Source: Bacteroidota bacterium (lineage in GTDB: Bacteria; Bacteroidota; Bacteroidia; Bacteroidales; PXBB01). Taken from it: 10,698 bases of DNA. The notes below the pieces were generated by a model. It was not told the origin of the DNA and ran no database searches. It was given only the letters and a program-made list of their open reading frames with translations. This document shows, piece by piece, positions 1 through 6,904 of this stretch. Every line of letters starts with the position of its first letter. Within the stretch, counting starts at the first letter, position 1. The stretch is taken from assembly GCA_022708385.1 (NCBI GenBank), contig JAKIYU010000064.1, positions 1 to 10,698 on the forward strand. The letters run 5' to 3'. The position numbers were made by a program, and so were the translations under genes.

Positions 1-55
1 ACACATTTATATATAAGATTTCAGCAAATCAGCCATAATTAAAAGCATTCAAATA

Positions 56-1081
56 TCAGAAAGACTCTTTCAGATGGCATTCCCAACGCCATGCCGAAAG
101 CACCATTTCATCGAGCGACTCTTCGGCTTTCCAGCCCAGCTCAGTATTGGCGTAAGTGGTATCGGCCCATATTTTTTCAATATCGCCCGGGCGTCGCGAG
201 GTGTTTACATAATTTAGTTTTATTCCGGTATTTTTCTCAAAGGCATTAATGACTTCAAGTACAGAAAAGCCATTTCCGGTGCCTAGATTAAAGACCTCCA
301 CATTCATTTTCTGCCTGTTTTCGAGCATGCGTTCAAGGGCAATAATATGCGCTTTTGCCAGGTCAACCACATGAATATAATCTCTTATACAAGTGCCATC
401 GGGTGTATTGTAATCTGTCCCGAATACTTTAAGCAGTGGCCTTTTACCAATAGCTGTCTGTGTTATGAGAGGCACCAGGTTATTCGGGGCGCCGAGTGGA
501 AGTTCGCCAATAAGTGCAGAGGGATGGGCGCCAATGGGATTGAAATAACGCAGCAGAATGGCTTTAAAATGGTTTGCAGCGGCAAAGTCTGTTATTATTT
601 CCTCGCCGATTTGTTTGGTATTTCCATAGGGTGATAAAGCCGGTTGTATAGGCGAAGTTTCTTTAACGGGAAGCACATCGGGTTGACCGTAAACTGTACA
701 CGACGATGAAAAAACAAAGTTGCTGATATTGTGTTTAAGCGCGCCACGCAAAATATTGATGAGCGACGACAGGTTGTTGTGGTAATAATCGAGCGGCTTT
801 TCGACCGATTCACCAACAGCTTTAAGGGCCGCAAAATGAATAATACCGGCCAGGTCGCTGTGTTTTTCAAACAATTTTTGTGTTTGTTCCTGGTCGGTTA
901 ATTCTGTTTTTTCAAATACTGGTTTAACGCCTGTAATTTTTTCAATGGCATCCACCACGCTCTGATAAGAGTTTGAAAGGTTATCGGCAATGACCACATC
1001 GTAATTTTTATTTAAAAGCTCAACCACTGTGTGCGAGCCGATATAGCCTGTGCCGCCGGTAACGAGAATTTTTTTATTCAT
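56..1081 (-). CDS. galE: UDP-glucose 4-epimerase (GalE type)
   Basis: This 341-residue protein is an extended short-chain dehydrogenase that interconverts UDP-glucose and UDP-galactose (possibly also the N-acetyl forms) in the cytosol with bound NAD. The N-terminus carries the Rossmann glycine motif TGGTGYIGSH (residues 8-17). The catalytic set is visible: Ser127 in FSSSCTVYG and the YxxxK pair Tyr152/Lys156 in SPYGNTK. RYFNPIGAHPS (178-188) and RDYIHVVDLAKAH (233-244) are typical of GalE. The length matches the family (about 340). It is the last gene of a minus-strand operon, and its ATG overlaps the end of the acetyltransferase gene by 8 bp, which suggests translational coupling. The surrounding sugar genes suggest a role in surface polysaccharide synthesis rather than galactose catabolism; that role is inferred. 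Substrate breadth cannot be judged from sequence alone. Confidence 0.95.
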   Translation of the reverse strand: MNKKILVTGGTGYIGSHTVVELLNKNYDVVIADNLSNSYQSVVDAIEKITGVKPVFEKTELTDQEQTQKLFEKHSDLAGIIHFAALKAVGESVEKPLDYYHNNLSSLINILRGALKHNISNFVFSSSCTVYGQPDVLPVKETSPIQPALSPYGNTKQIGEEIITDFAAANHFKAILLRYFNPIGAHPSALIGELPLGAPNNLVPLITQTAIGKRPLLKVFGTDYNTPDGTCIRDYIHVVDLAKAHIIALERMLENRQKMNVEVFNLGTGNGFSVLEVINAFEKNTGIKLNYVNTSRRPGDIEKIWADTTYANTELGWKAEESLDEMVLSAWRWECHLKESF

Positions 1082-1664
1082 TATCGGAGATTTTTCTTAC
1101 TTTGTTGTTTTCAAGCACATATACTTCTTTACTTTCGGGACAAACGGCTTTGTTATCTTTATCAAAGTGGAGTCGGTGTCCGTATGCGCTCATCCAACCC
1201 ACATGGCGACCAGGGTTACCCACAATTAAAGCGTAAGCAGGCACCGGTTTGGTGACTACAGCGCCAGCCCCTATAAATGCGTATTGCCCTATTTCGTTTC
1301 CGCATACAATAGTAGCGTTAGCGCCTATACTGGCACCTTTGCGCACCCACGTTTTCATATACTGGTCGCGCCGCAATATAGCGCTGCGCGGGTTAATGAC
1401 ATTGGTAAACACCATAGAAGGGCCAAGGAATACGTCGTCCTCACAAATTACTCCTGTATAAATAGATACATTGTTCTGCACTTTTACGTTGTTTCCAAGC
1501 ACCACATCGGGCGACACCACTACATTCTGCCCAATATTGCATTTTTCACCGATTTTGCAGTGGGGCATGATGTGAGTAAAATGCCATATTTTTGAACCGG
1601 CACCAATCTCGCAACCTTCATCAATAATGGCACTGGGATGTGCAAAATAATTAATATCAGACAT
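1074..1664 (-). CDS. wbpD: WbpD/WlbB-type UDP-sugar N-acetyltransferase
   Basis: This 196-residue protein is a left-handed beta-helix acyltransferase built from hexapeptide repeats, visible from about residue 8 to 150 (for example CEIGAGSKIW, CKIGEKCNIG, ASIGANATIV, NEIGQYAFIGAGAVVT). The block GPSMVFTNVINPRS (81-94) and the ending VGNPGRHVGWMSAYG (148-162) are characteristic of the WbpD/WlbB subfamily. Those enzymes acetylate the 3-amino group of UDP-2-acetamido-3-amino-2,3-dideoxy-glucuronate, using acetyl-CoA. The substrate assignment follows from subfamily resemblance and from the adjacent WbpE-like aminotransferase, which would make that substrate. It starts 7 bp after the aminotransferase gene and overlaps galE by 8 bp. 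Enzymes acting on other 3-amino or 4-amino sugars are close relatives, so the exact sugar is less certain than the reaction type. Confidence 0.85.
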   Translation of the reverse strand: MSDINYFAHPSAIIDEGCEIGAGSKIWHFTHIMPHCKIGEKCNIGQNVVVSPDVVLGNNVKVQNNVSIYTGVICEDDVFLGPSMVFTNVINPRSAILRRDQYMKTWVRKGASIGANATIVCGNEIGQYAFIGAGAVVTKPVPAYALIVGNPGRHVGWMSAYGHRLHFDKDNKAVCPESKEVYVLENNKVRKISDNE

Positions 1665-1671
1665 GTTTATA

Positions 1672-2817
1672 TTATTTTAATAATTCATTTACAAAGTTGA
1701 TTACATTATCGGTAATATATTTCAGTTGTTCTTCGTCCAGTTCAGTATGCATAGGTAGAGAAATGACCGACTTGCACAACATTTCAGCTACAGGGAAATC
1801 GCCTTCCTTGTACCGTGGGTCATTGTAGGCTTTTTGCATGTGCATAGCCACAGGATAATAAATCATTGCCGGTATGTCCTTAGAGGCCAATAATTCCTGT
1901 AGTTTATTCCGGTCGATACCTTTGGTTATAAGTGTATATTGATGAAACACATGGGTGGTGTAAGATGCTATTTCGGGAGTAATCAGGTTGGGGTGATTTT
2001 TAAACGCCTCATTGTAATAGAGGGCAGCCTTATTACGTGCTTTTGCATATTCGTCAAGATATTGCAGTTTAACCCTGAGTATGGCAGCTTGAATGCTATC
2101 GAGGCGCGAGTTTACACCCACAAAGTCGTGATAATAGCGTACCACCATACCATGATTTACAACGGCTCTCATTTTAGCAGCCAGCGCATCATCATTGGTA
2201 AAAATTGCACCTCCATCACCGTAGCAACCCAGGTTTTTTGATGGGAAGAACGATGTACAACCTACATGTCCTATAGTACCGGCTTTTTTTCTGGTGCCAT
2301 CGGGATATATATAATCGGCCCCAATAGCTTGACAAGCATCTTCAATCACATAAAGATTATATTCTTTTGCCAAATCCATAATTTCTTTCATTTGTACACA
2401 TTGGCCAAACAGGTGTACAGGCACAATGGCTTTTGTTTTTGGTGTTATGGCTTTGCGAAGGGCTTCCAAATTTATATTAAAAGTATCAGCATCCACATCC
2501 ACAAGCACGGGCGTAAGTTTCAGCAGGGCAATAACTTCAACAGTGGCTACAAATGTAAAAGTGGTTGTAATTACCTCATCTCCGGGTTGTAAACCAAGGC
2601 CCATCATGGCTACCTGCAGGGCATCGGTACCATTGGCACAGGGTATTACATGCTTAACATCCAGATATTTTTCAAGAGACGTCTGAAAATTTTTAACTTC
2701 CGGACCATTAATATAAGCAGTAGAATCTATAACGTCGAGAACAGCCTTGTCAATTTCTTCTTTCATTTTCAGGTATTGGGACTTTAAATCAACCATCTGT
2801 ATTTTTTTCATATTCAA
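1672..2817 (-). CDS. wbpE: WbpE/WlbC-type PLP-dependent sugar aminotransferase (DegT/DnrJ/EryC1/StrS family)
   Basis: This 381-residue protein is a fold-type I PLP aminotransferase of the DegT/DnrJ/EryC1/StrS family. The PLP lysine is Lys194 in SFFPSKNLGCYGDGG. Asp160 in YVIEDACQAIGA would hold the pyridine nitrogen. The phosphate-binding region is CANGTDALQVAM (60-71). In the WbpE/WlbC branch the enzyme transfers an amino group to C3 of the UDP-3-keto-2-acetamido glucuronic acid intermediate. That specific role is inferred from the WbpD-like acetyltransferase encoded 7 bp downstream. The oxidising enzymes that would make the keto sugar (WbpA, WbpB) are not in the window. ATG codons at residues 1 and 3 are both possible starts (MNMKK). 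It is the first gene of the operon, about 42 bases after the transcription start predicted from the promoter at 2866-2897. Confidence 0.88.
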   Translation of the reverse strand: MNMKKIQMVDLKSQYLKMKEEIDKAVLDVIDSTAYINGPEVKNFQTSLEKYLDVKHVIPCANGTDALQVAMMGLGLQPGDEVITTTFTFVATVEVIALLKLTPVLVDVDADTFNINLEALRKAITPKTKAIVPVHLFGQCVQMKEIMDLAKEYNLYVIEDACQAIGADYIYPDGTRKKAGTIGHVGCTSFFPSKNLGCYGDGGAIFTNDDALAAKMRAVVNHGMVVRYYHDFVGVNSRLDSIQAAILRVKLQYLDEYAKARNKAALYYNEAFKNHPNLITPEIASYTTHVFHQYTLITKGIDRNKLQELLASKDIPAMIYYPVAMHMQKAYNDPRYKEGDFPVAEMLCKSVISLPMHTELDEEQLKYITDNVINFVNELLK

Positions 2818-2865
2818 TCAATTAATATTTGTAAATAATTTTTATGTTAATTTTTTTAAGCTTCG

Positions 2866-2897
2866 CAAAGGTAAAAAATTTGAATGTCTCACTCAAA
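2866..2897 (-). promoter_or_regulatory. Bacteroidota-type promoter of the sugar operon
   Basis: Read on the minus strand, TACCTTTG (2866-2873) is a perfect TAnnTTTG -7 element. TTTG (2894-2897) lies 20 bases upstream, as expected for the -33 element. The predicted start of transcription, near 2859, gives a leader of about 42 bases before the aminotransferase ATG. No Shine-Dalgarno sequence is visible, as is common in this phylum. Confidence 0.65.
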
Positions 2898-2933
2898 TAA
2901 AAATACTGCTGTATGTAATATAACCTAAAAAGT

Positions 2934-2941
2934 TAATTTTG
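2934..2941 (+). promoter_or_regulatory. Candidate -7 element for the pnuC-nadR operon
   Basis: TAATTTTG matches the Bacteroidota -7 consensus TAnnTTTG and lies about 45 bases before the pnuC start. No convincing TTTG -33 element is present at the right distance, so this is weaker than the divergent promoter next to it. The 168-base intergenic region (2818-2985) otherwise shows only AT-rich sequence and no recognisable riboswitch. Confidence 0.4.
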
Positions 2942-2985
2942 CACAAAATTTAATCATCCATTCATCCATCATTCATCAATCAGCT

Positions 2986-3579
2986 TTGACGACCATTCTC
3001 CATTGGATTTCGACAAATTATATTGAGCTGGCAGGTACCGTTCTGGGAATTATTTATGTGCTTCTGGCCAGCCGTGAAATTGCTTGGTGCTGGCTTGCAG
3101 GGATAATAAGCTGTGCTTTGTATATAGCTGTATTCTTTTCTTCAAAATTGTATGGTGATATGCTGCTACAGGTTTTTTACCTTGTTGTGGGATTTTACGG
3201 ATGGTATTTATGGTTAAGAAAAAAGAAAAAGCAGCAGCAAACGCAAATCCGCATTATGCCCTTAAAAATGCGTTTATTTACACTGTCGGCTATCGTGTTA
3301 ATGACATGGATATGTGGTTACCTGCTTACCTTTACCGACGACCCCATTCCTTACTGGGATGGTTTTACAAATGCCCTGGGGCTAACGGCTACATGGATGA
3401 CCGCCAGAAAATATATTGAAAACTGGTGGTTGTGGATTTTTACAAACCTGGTGTGCTGTGGTATATATTATTACAAAGAACTCTACCCTACTGTCGTTTT
3501 TTATTTAATCATGGCCCTGTTGGCATACCGAGCCGCAATAATCTGGAATAAAGAACTTAAAACAAAAAATAATGCTTAA
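2986..3579 (+). CDS. pnuC: PnuC-type nicotinamide riboside transporter
   Basis: This 197-residue integral membrane protein belongs to the PnuC family, whose members carry ribosylnicotinamide (or thiamin in PnuT members) by facilitated diffusion across the inner membrane. Hydrophobic segments occur at about 15-30, 33-52, 58-77, 96-116, 146-163 and 168-187. Family-typical elements are YGWYLWLRKKK (71-81) and TATWMTARKYIENWWLWI (134-151). The start is a TTG at 2986. No ATG occurs in this frame before residue 59, which would cut off the first two membrane segments, so TTG (or an upstream non-ATG codon) must be used. The gene overlaps the NadR-type kinase gene by 8 bp. That partner would phosphorylate imported nicotinamide riboside and so favours the NAD-precursor role over thiamin transport. 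Confidence 0.88.
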   Translation: MTTILHWISTNYIELAGTVLGIIYVLLASREIAWCWLAGIISCALYIAVFFSSKLYGDMLLQVFYLVVGFYGWYLWLRKKKKQQQTQIRIMPLKMRLFTLSAIVLMTWICGYLLTFTDDPIPYWDGFTNALGLTATWMTARKYIENWWLWIFTNLVCCGIYYYKELYPTVVFYLIMALLAYRAAIIWNKELKTKNNA

Positions 3580-4084
3580 AAAAATTGCCATAACAGGCCC
3601 GGAGTCAACCGGTAAAACCATGCTGAGTGAAGCCCTTGCTATACACTACAAGACCAGTTGCGTACCGGAATATGCACGCAGCTATTTAGGAGCGCTTAAC
3701 AGGCCTTACGAACCCCGTGATGTTGAAATTATTGCACGCAGACAATTAAAACTGCTTGAAAAATATGAGAAAAATTCACAGGAAATACTTATTTCGGATA
3801 CCGAACTGATTGTTATTAAAATATGGTTTGAACATGCGTTTAAGACATGCCCCTCCTGGATACTCAAGAAACTGGACAAACAGCAATATTCCCTTTACCT
3901 GCTTTGTGACATAGACTTACCATGGATCCCTGACCCACAAAGGGAGCACCCCCACCTCAGAGATTACTTTTTTAATCTTTATAAAACTGAGCTTGATAAA
4001 CGAAAGTGGCCCTATGTCATTATTACAGGTAAGGAATACCATCGTGTGAACAATGCCATAAATGCTATTGACAAGCAGCTGTAG
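3572..4084 (+). CDS. nadR: NadR-type ribosylnicotinamide kinase (AAA family ATPase domain)
   Basis: This 170-residue P-loop kinase corresponds to the C-terminal kinase domain of NadR. The Walker A motif is GPESTGKT (9-16, Lys15). ISDTELIVIKIWFE (74-87) forms the Walker-B-like strand and substrate region. PWIPDPQREHPHLR (117-130) is the lid-type motif usual in this family. The protein lacks both the helix-turn-helix and the NMN adenylyltransferase domain of enterobacterial NadR, so it should only phosphorylate nicotinamide riboside to NMN. It begins inside the end of pnuC (8-bp overlap), which points to co-translation. Uptake plus phosphorylation would trap the vitamin in the cytosol. No regulator or adenylyltransferase gene is seen nearby. 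Confidence 0.85.
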   Translation: MLKKIAITGPESTGKTMLSEALAIHYKTSCVPEYARSYLGALNRPYEPRDVEIIARRQLKLLEKYEKNSQEILISDTELIVIKIWFEHAFKTCPSWILKKLDKQQYSLYLLCDIDLPWIPDPQREHPHLRDYFFNLYKTELDKRKWPYVIITGKEYHRVNNAINAIDKQL

Positions 4085-4262
4085 GTGCAGGATTCTGTTG
4101 TTGTTTTTCAAAAGTCAGCAAATTAGTTCCTCCTTTGCCCCCGTTACATCATTTTCTCACCGGTGCTTTCAAGCACATTCAAGTCATCGTTCAGCTCATC
4201 GAAAGGGGTGCCTACGCCTAAATTCATTATAGGCTTGGTGGTACTACTGCCTGATGAAAACC
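4065..4262 (-). pseudogene. Possible C-terminal remnant of an unidentified gene, with a frameshift
   Basis: This stretch lies between the peroxiredoxin stop and the 3' end of nadR. On the minus strand it reads as protein-like sequence in two adjoining frames. The first frame runs about 38 residues (with SSTTKPIMNLGVGTPFDEL) and stops at TAA 4144-4146. Removing one base near 4146 joins it to a second frame (with GKGGTNLLTFEKQQQ) that stops at TAG 4065-4067. No start codon with an upstream gene body is present: the first frame is closed by a stop inside the peroxiredoxin end. A standalone 27-residue ORF beginning with ATG could be called at 4144-4227. I do not recognise the family. A chance reading of noncoding sequence remains possible. 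Confidence 0.3.
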
Positions 4263-4991
4263 TTAATTTTTTCTAAACCACATATACCAGGCAAGGTAAT
4301 ACTGATTTTCTTTTTTCTTTTCTTTCATCTTCTCAAATTCATCCTTATTGGCAAGGGCAGGTAATAGAAAATCCTTGCCTGTAGTCCAGTTTGCGGGCGT
4401 CAGCACATTGTTTTTATCCGACTCCTGTAAAGCCGTAAGTGCGCGTAAAACTTCATTGGTATTGCGTCCTATGTTCATAGGATAAAACTCAAGTAAACGA
4501 ATTTTATTATCAGGGTCAATAACAAATACACCTCTTATATTTTTGGTATTACTCACATCAGGATGTTGCATGCCGTATTTCCTCGATATCTCAAGGCCAA
4601 TATCCGAAACAATAGGAAACTTAATTTGGGGCGTTTTCTTACCATTGTATGCAATGCTTTCCATCGAACTAATCCATTCAAGGTTGCTGTTTACACCATC
4701 GGTTGACACAACAATCAACTGGGTATTCAACTTCTTAAAGTCTTCCTGTAAATAGGCAAACTCTATCAATTCGGAGGTGCATACCGGCGTAAAACCAGCA
4801 GGATGACTCATAATTATTTTCCATTTCCCGTAATAATCATCCGGAAATTTAATTTTCTATGTTGTGGTATTGACTTCAAATTATGGTGCAACTTCACCTA
4901 AGGTGGGTATTCTAACTGTTTTATTGTCCTGTGCCATAGAAGGTGCAGCAAAAATTACGATAAGCAATAATGCTAATATATTTGTTTTCAT
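4263..4991 (-). pseudogene. Exported 1-Cys peroxiredoxin (AhpC/TSA family), interrupted by two in-frame stops
   Basis: The longest uninterrupted frame, 182 codons from ATG 4811, lacks the N-terminus. Reading further upstream in the same frame gives a coherent protein from ATG 4991. It has a signal peptide (MKTNILALLLIVIFAAPSMA, then Q21), a family-typical VRIPTLGEVAP segment, and KIKFPDDYYGKWKIIMSHPAGFTPVC containing the catalytic Cys71. The only breaks are TAA at codon 37 (4881-4883) and TAG at codon 45 (4857-4859); the frame is otherwise kept through all 242 codons. The body has the PxxxTxxC active site and a conserved-type Arg in NIRGVFVIDP. It has a single cysteine, so a 1-Cys (Prx6-like) mechanism removing peroxides in the periplasm would be expected. 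The readable part alone lacks the first strand of the thioredoxin fold. Nonsense mutation is the simplest reading; readthrough or sequence error cannot be excluded. Confidence 0.75.
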
Positions 4992-5024
4992 AATATTATA
5001 TTTTATATTTAGATTAAATAAAAA

Positions 5025-5032
5025 CAAAATTA
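5025..5032 (-). promoter_or_regulatory. Candidate -7 element of the peroxiredoxin gene
   Basis: On the minus strand TAATTTTG matches TAnnTTTG, about 33 bases before the ATG at 4991. This supports 4991 as the ancestral start. No good -33 element is seen upstream of it. The region is very AT-rich and chance matches are likely. Confidence 0.35.
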
Positions 5033-5120
5033 CAACAAATATCCGAAAAGGCATTAAAAAATTTTGTTAAAAAACAAAAATTTTAAAAAAGATGGAAAGG
5101 CGAGTTAGGTAAAAAAGGAA

Positions 5121-5128
5121 TATATTTG
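5121..5128 (+). promoter_or_regulatory. Candidate -7 element upstream of the caspase cluster
   Basis: TATATTTG matches TAnnTTTG on the plus strand. It lies just outside the left end of the inverted-repeat element at 5155-5428. If it was the original promoter of the downstream cluster, the element now separates it from the coding region by roughly 300 bases of leader. No -33 element is evident, so this is a weak call. Confidence 0.25.
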
Positions 5129-5282
5129 TAATAATTAATAAAATGAATCACTGTTGTCCGATAAAAATTTTGAAAATTGATGAAAAGCATTATTCACACA
5201 ACTATTTTGGATATTATTTTTCTTAATGGGGTTTGTTTTTGTAAAGCTGTGAATTGCTTTTCAGCAATTTATTTTGCCTCTT

Positions 5283-5299
5283 ATCTGCCTAAGGCAGAT
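5283..5299. repeat. Perfect palindrome inside the MITE-like element
   Basis: ATCTGCCT and AGGCAGAT form 8-bp arms around a single A. The TGCC/GGCA core recurs in the next hairpin (5325-5343), so the two are probably copies of one palindromic unit. The loop is too short for a normal hairpin, and no T-run follows, so a terminator role is unlikely. Confidence 0.6.
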
Positions 5300-5324
5300 G
5301 TAAATTACTGAAAATCAATTCTTC

Positions 5325-5366
5325 CCTGCCTTCCGCAGGCAGGCTTTAGCCCCGACCCATGTCGGG
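5325..5366. repeat. Two adjacent GC-rich hairpins
   Basis: CCTGCCT TCCGC AGGCAGG (5325-5343) has a 7-bp stem and 5-base loop. CCCGAC CCAT GTCGGG (5351-5366) has a 6-bp stem and 4-base loop. Both stand out from the AT-rich surroundings and resemble short dispersed palindromic repeats of Bacteroidota genomes. They could fold in RNA upstream of the next gene if transcription passes through. Confidence 0.55.
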
Positions 5367-5431
5367 AGAGGCAAAAACAAAAACTTATATCTACATCCAA
5401 TAACTATAACTAAAATTTTTATCGGACATTA

Positions 5432-6886
5432 ATGAAAATGAATATGAAAAGAACAACCTTTTTAATATTGGTTATATTAGCATCTTGCAACCTTTATGCT
5501 CAGGAAAGCATTGAAAAAGCCGCATCAGAAATGGCCAATAAAATAGCATTGGGATTAAAAAAATGCAAGGACATACCGCGTGATTCTAAAATTGCCGTAT
5601 TGTATTTTGAATCGTCGGAAAGGATGAAAACAAGTCTGGGCATGAAATTGTCGCAAAAAACAGCCATAAAGCTGATGACACTGTTGAATAAAAAAGACTT
5701 TACCATAATGGCGCCCGAAAATGTTGAACAAAAAAAGCTCAATAAAATTTCAGCCTCATTTTTTTCGCTTCCCAGCAAGGAAGAAAGCGAGATTTTTTAC
5801 AAAAACTTCAACAACAGCCAGCGCCCTGATTATTTCTTAACCGGCAAGTATTATATTGACGAAGCTTTTACTAAATTAACTCTTACTGAATTCAGTGTAC
5901 AGAAAAACACCTATGAACTGGGGGACGCCAAGAAAACAGCCTGTGGTTTCGAAAACGTGTCTGTTGATATTTTACCTGCCGACAAAAACGACATTATTAA
6001 GTATCATACGGTGTCACTGGATGAAGTCGGCACTTTAATATCGGAAGGCATCAGCCAGAAAGTTGTTGTATTCCCTGAACTGAAAAGTGCCCTTGTACGG
6101 GTTGATAACATTACGCTGGGTAATACTTCAAGTATGAGCGAATTTTCACAAAGGTTTACGGCTACAATAGAGCAAAAGCTTGCACGGCAGGGGCTTAATG
6201 TGTCAACAAGGCAAAATATACCGGGCGATACCGCATCTATTCCTTACAAGTTTTTTTTAACAGGCCGTTATTGGGAAGAAGGTAACGATTTTAAAGTGGC
6301 GGTATTACTTAAAGAACTTCCAAGTGAGCGTATAGTTGCTTCAGAAGAGACCAAACTGTCGAAACTGTGGCTGACCGCAAATAACATTTCCTTTAAACCC
6401 GAAAACTTCGAAAGGGCAAAGGCAAACGAAGCCATATTTAATAAAGATGAGCTTAAATCAACAGGCGACCTGAAAGTTGAAATTGTTACCAATAAAGGCA
6501 ATAGTAATTTGATATTTACAGAGGGCGATGAATTAAAATTATGGGTTAAAGCAAACAAAGAATGCTACGTGCGGCTGGTATATTACCTTGCCGATGGTCA
6601 GACCGTGCTGATGCTTGATAATTTTCATGTAACGCCCGAATATATCAACAAATATTACGAAATTCCGAAAACTTTTGAGTGCTCCGAACCATTTGGCACC
6701 GAAACCCTGCAACTTTTTGCCCAGAACGAAAAGTTTAAGCCACTGCTTACAGAAATGAAATCGGGTTATGTTTTTGTTCTTGATGACACAAAAGCCATTG
6801 TAGAAGAAGGCCGCCGCGGGTTTAAAGAAAAAAAGGAAGCTGCCGAATGCAGGTTGTCGTTTACCACTTTGAAGGGCACAAAATAG
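5432..6886 (+). CDS. Exported protein with two related alpha/beta modules and a DUF4384 domain
   Basis: This 484-residue protein has an N-terminal export signal. LASC at 16-19 fits a lipobox, while ..LYAQ at 21-24 fits ordinary signal peptidase cleavage, so it may be a lipoprotein or a soluble periplasmic protein. ATGs at residues 1, 3 and 5 are all possible; MKRTTF at residue 5 makes the most normal signal peptide. Residues 53-155 and 218-305 look like two copies of one module of the CsgG/LpoB/FlgO kind. Each begins with a hydrophobic strand (KIAVLYFESS; ALVRVDNIT) and ends with FLTGKY or FLTGRY followed by alternating strands. Residues 346-435 match DUF4384 (IFTEGDELKLWVKANKECYVRLVYYLADGQTVLML within 361-395), a domain often found fused to bacterial caspase-like peptidases. 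Here the caspase is encoded two genes downstream. The gene starts 3 bases after the MITE-like element. Enzymatic function is not apparent. Confidence 0.85.
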   Translation: MKMNMKRTTFLILVILASCNLYAQESIEKAASEMANKIALGLKKCKDIPRDSKIAVLYFESSERMKTSLGMKLSQKTAIKLMTLLNKKDFTIMAPENVEQKKLNKISASFFSLPSKEESEIFYKNFNNSQRPDYFLTGKYYIDEAFTKLTLTEFSVQKNTYELGDAKKTACGFENVSVDILPADKNDIIKYHTVSLDEVGTLISEGISQKVVVFPELKSALVRVDNITLGNTSSMSEFSQRFTATIEQKLARQGLNVSTRQNIPGDTASIPYKFFLTGRYWEEGNDFKVAVLLKELPSERIVASEETKLSKLWLTANNISFKPENFERAKANEAIFNKDELKSTGDLKVEIVTNKGNSNLIFTEGDELKLWVKANKECYVRLVYYLADGQTVLMLDNFHVTPEYINKYYEIPKTFECSEPFGTETLQLFAQNEKFKPLLTEMKSGYVFVLDDTKAIVEEGRRGFKEKKEAAECRLSFTTLKGTK

Positions 6887-6904
6887 ATTAATAAATAATC
6901 AAAC

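Larger units (their letters stand above)
5155..5428. mobile_element. Candidate MITE-like element with 17-bp terminal inverted repeats
   Basis: The left end TGTCCGATAAAAATTTT (5155-5171) is repeated exactly, inverted, at 5412-5428, bounding 274 bp. Inside are several fold-backs: AATTGCT/AGCAATT (5252-5269), ATCTGCCT/AGGCAGAT (5283-5299), CCTGCCT/AGGCAGG (5325-5343) and CCCGAC/GTCGGG (5351-5366). The segment 5251-5270 is also an inverted copy of 5302-5321 with two mismatches. No ORF of useful length is present, so it would depend on a transposase supplied from elsewhere. An immediate target-site duplication is not obvious, although a near-repeat (15 of 16 positions) flanks it at 5134-5148 and 5428-5443. 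The whole 5071-5431 gap contains this element and no gene. The transposon family is not identified. Confidence 0.6.

Noticed and set aside
347..634. Plus-strand frame of 95 codons
   Set aside because: It is antisense to galE and has no recognisable protein features.
2818..2985. Possible TPP or NAD-related riboswitch before pnuC
   Set aside because: The leader after the candidate -7 element is only about 40 bases and shows no conserved core.
4129..4134. AGGAGG on the minus strand as a ribosome site for a 17-codon ORF starting with TTG
   Set aside because: Bacteroidota rarely use strong Shine-Dalgarno sites, the ORF is tiny, and the same bases fit better in the gene remnant reading.
4864..5070. 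68-codon plus-strand frame with a hydrophobic stretch
   Set aside because: It is antisense to the signal peptide and N-terminus of the interrupted peroxiredoxin, which reads far better as protein.
5058..5084. AT-only inverted repeat as a terminator
   Set aside because: The stem is almost entirely A/T with a bulge, and it lies between two divergent genes where no transcript ends.
5143..5226. 27-codon ORF starting before and running into the MITE-like element
   Set aside because: AT-rich, short, with unremarkable composition and no upstream signal; likely chance.
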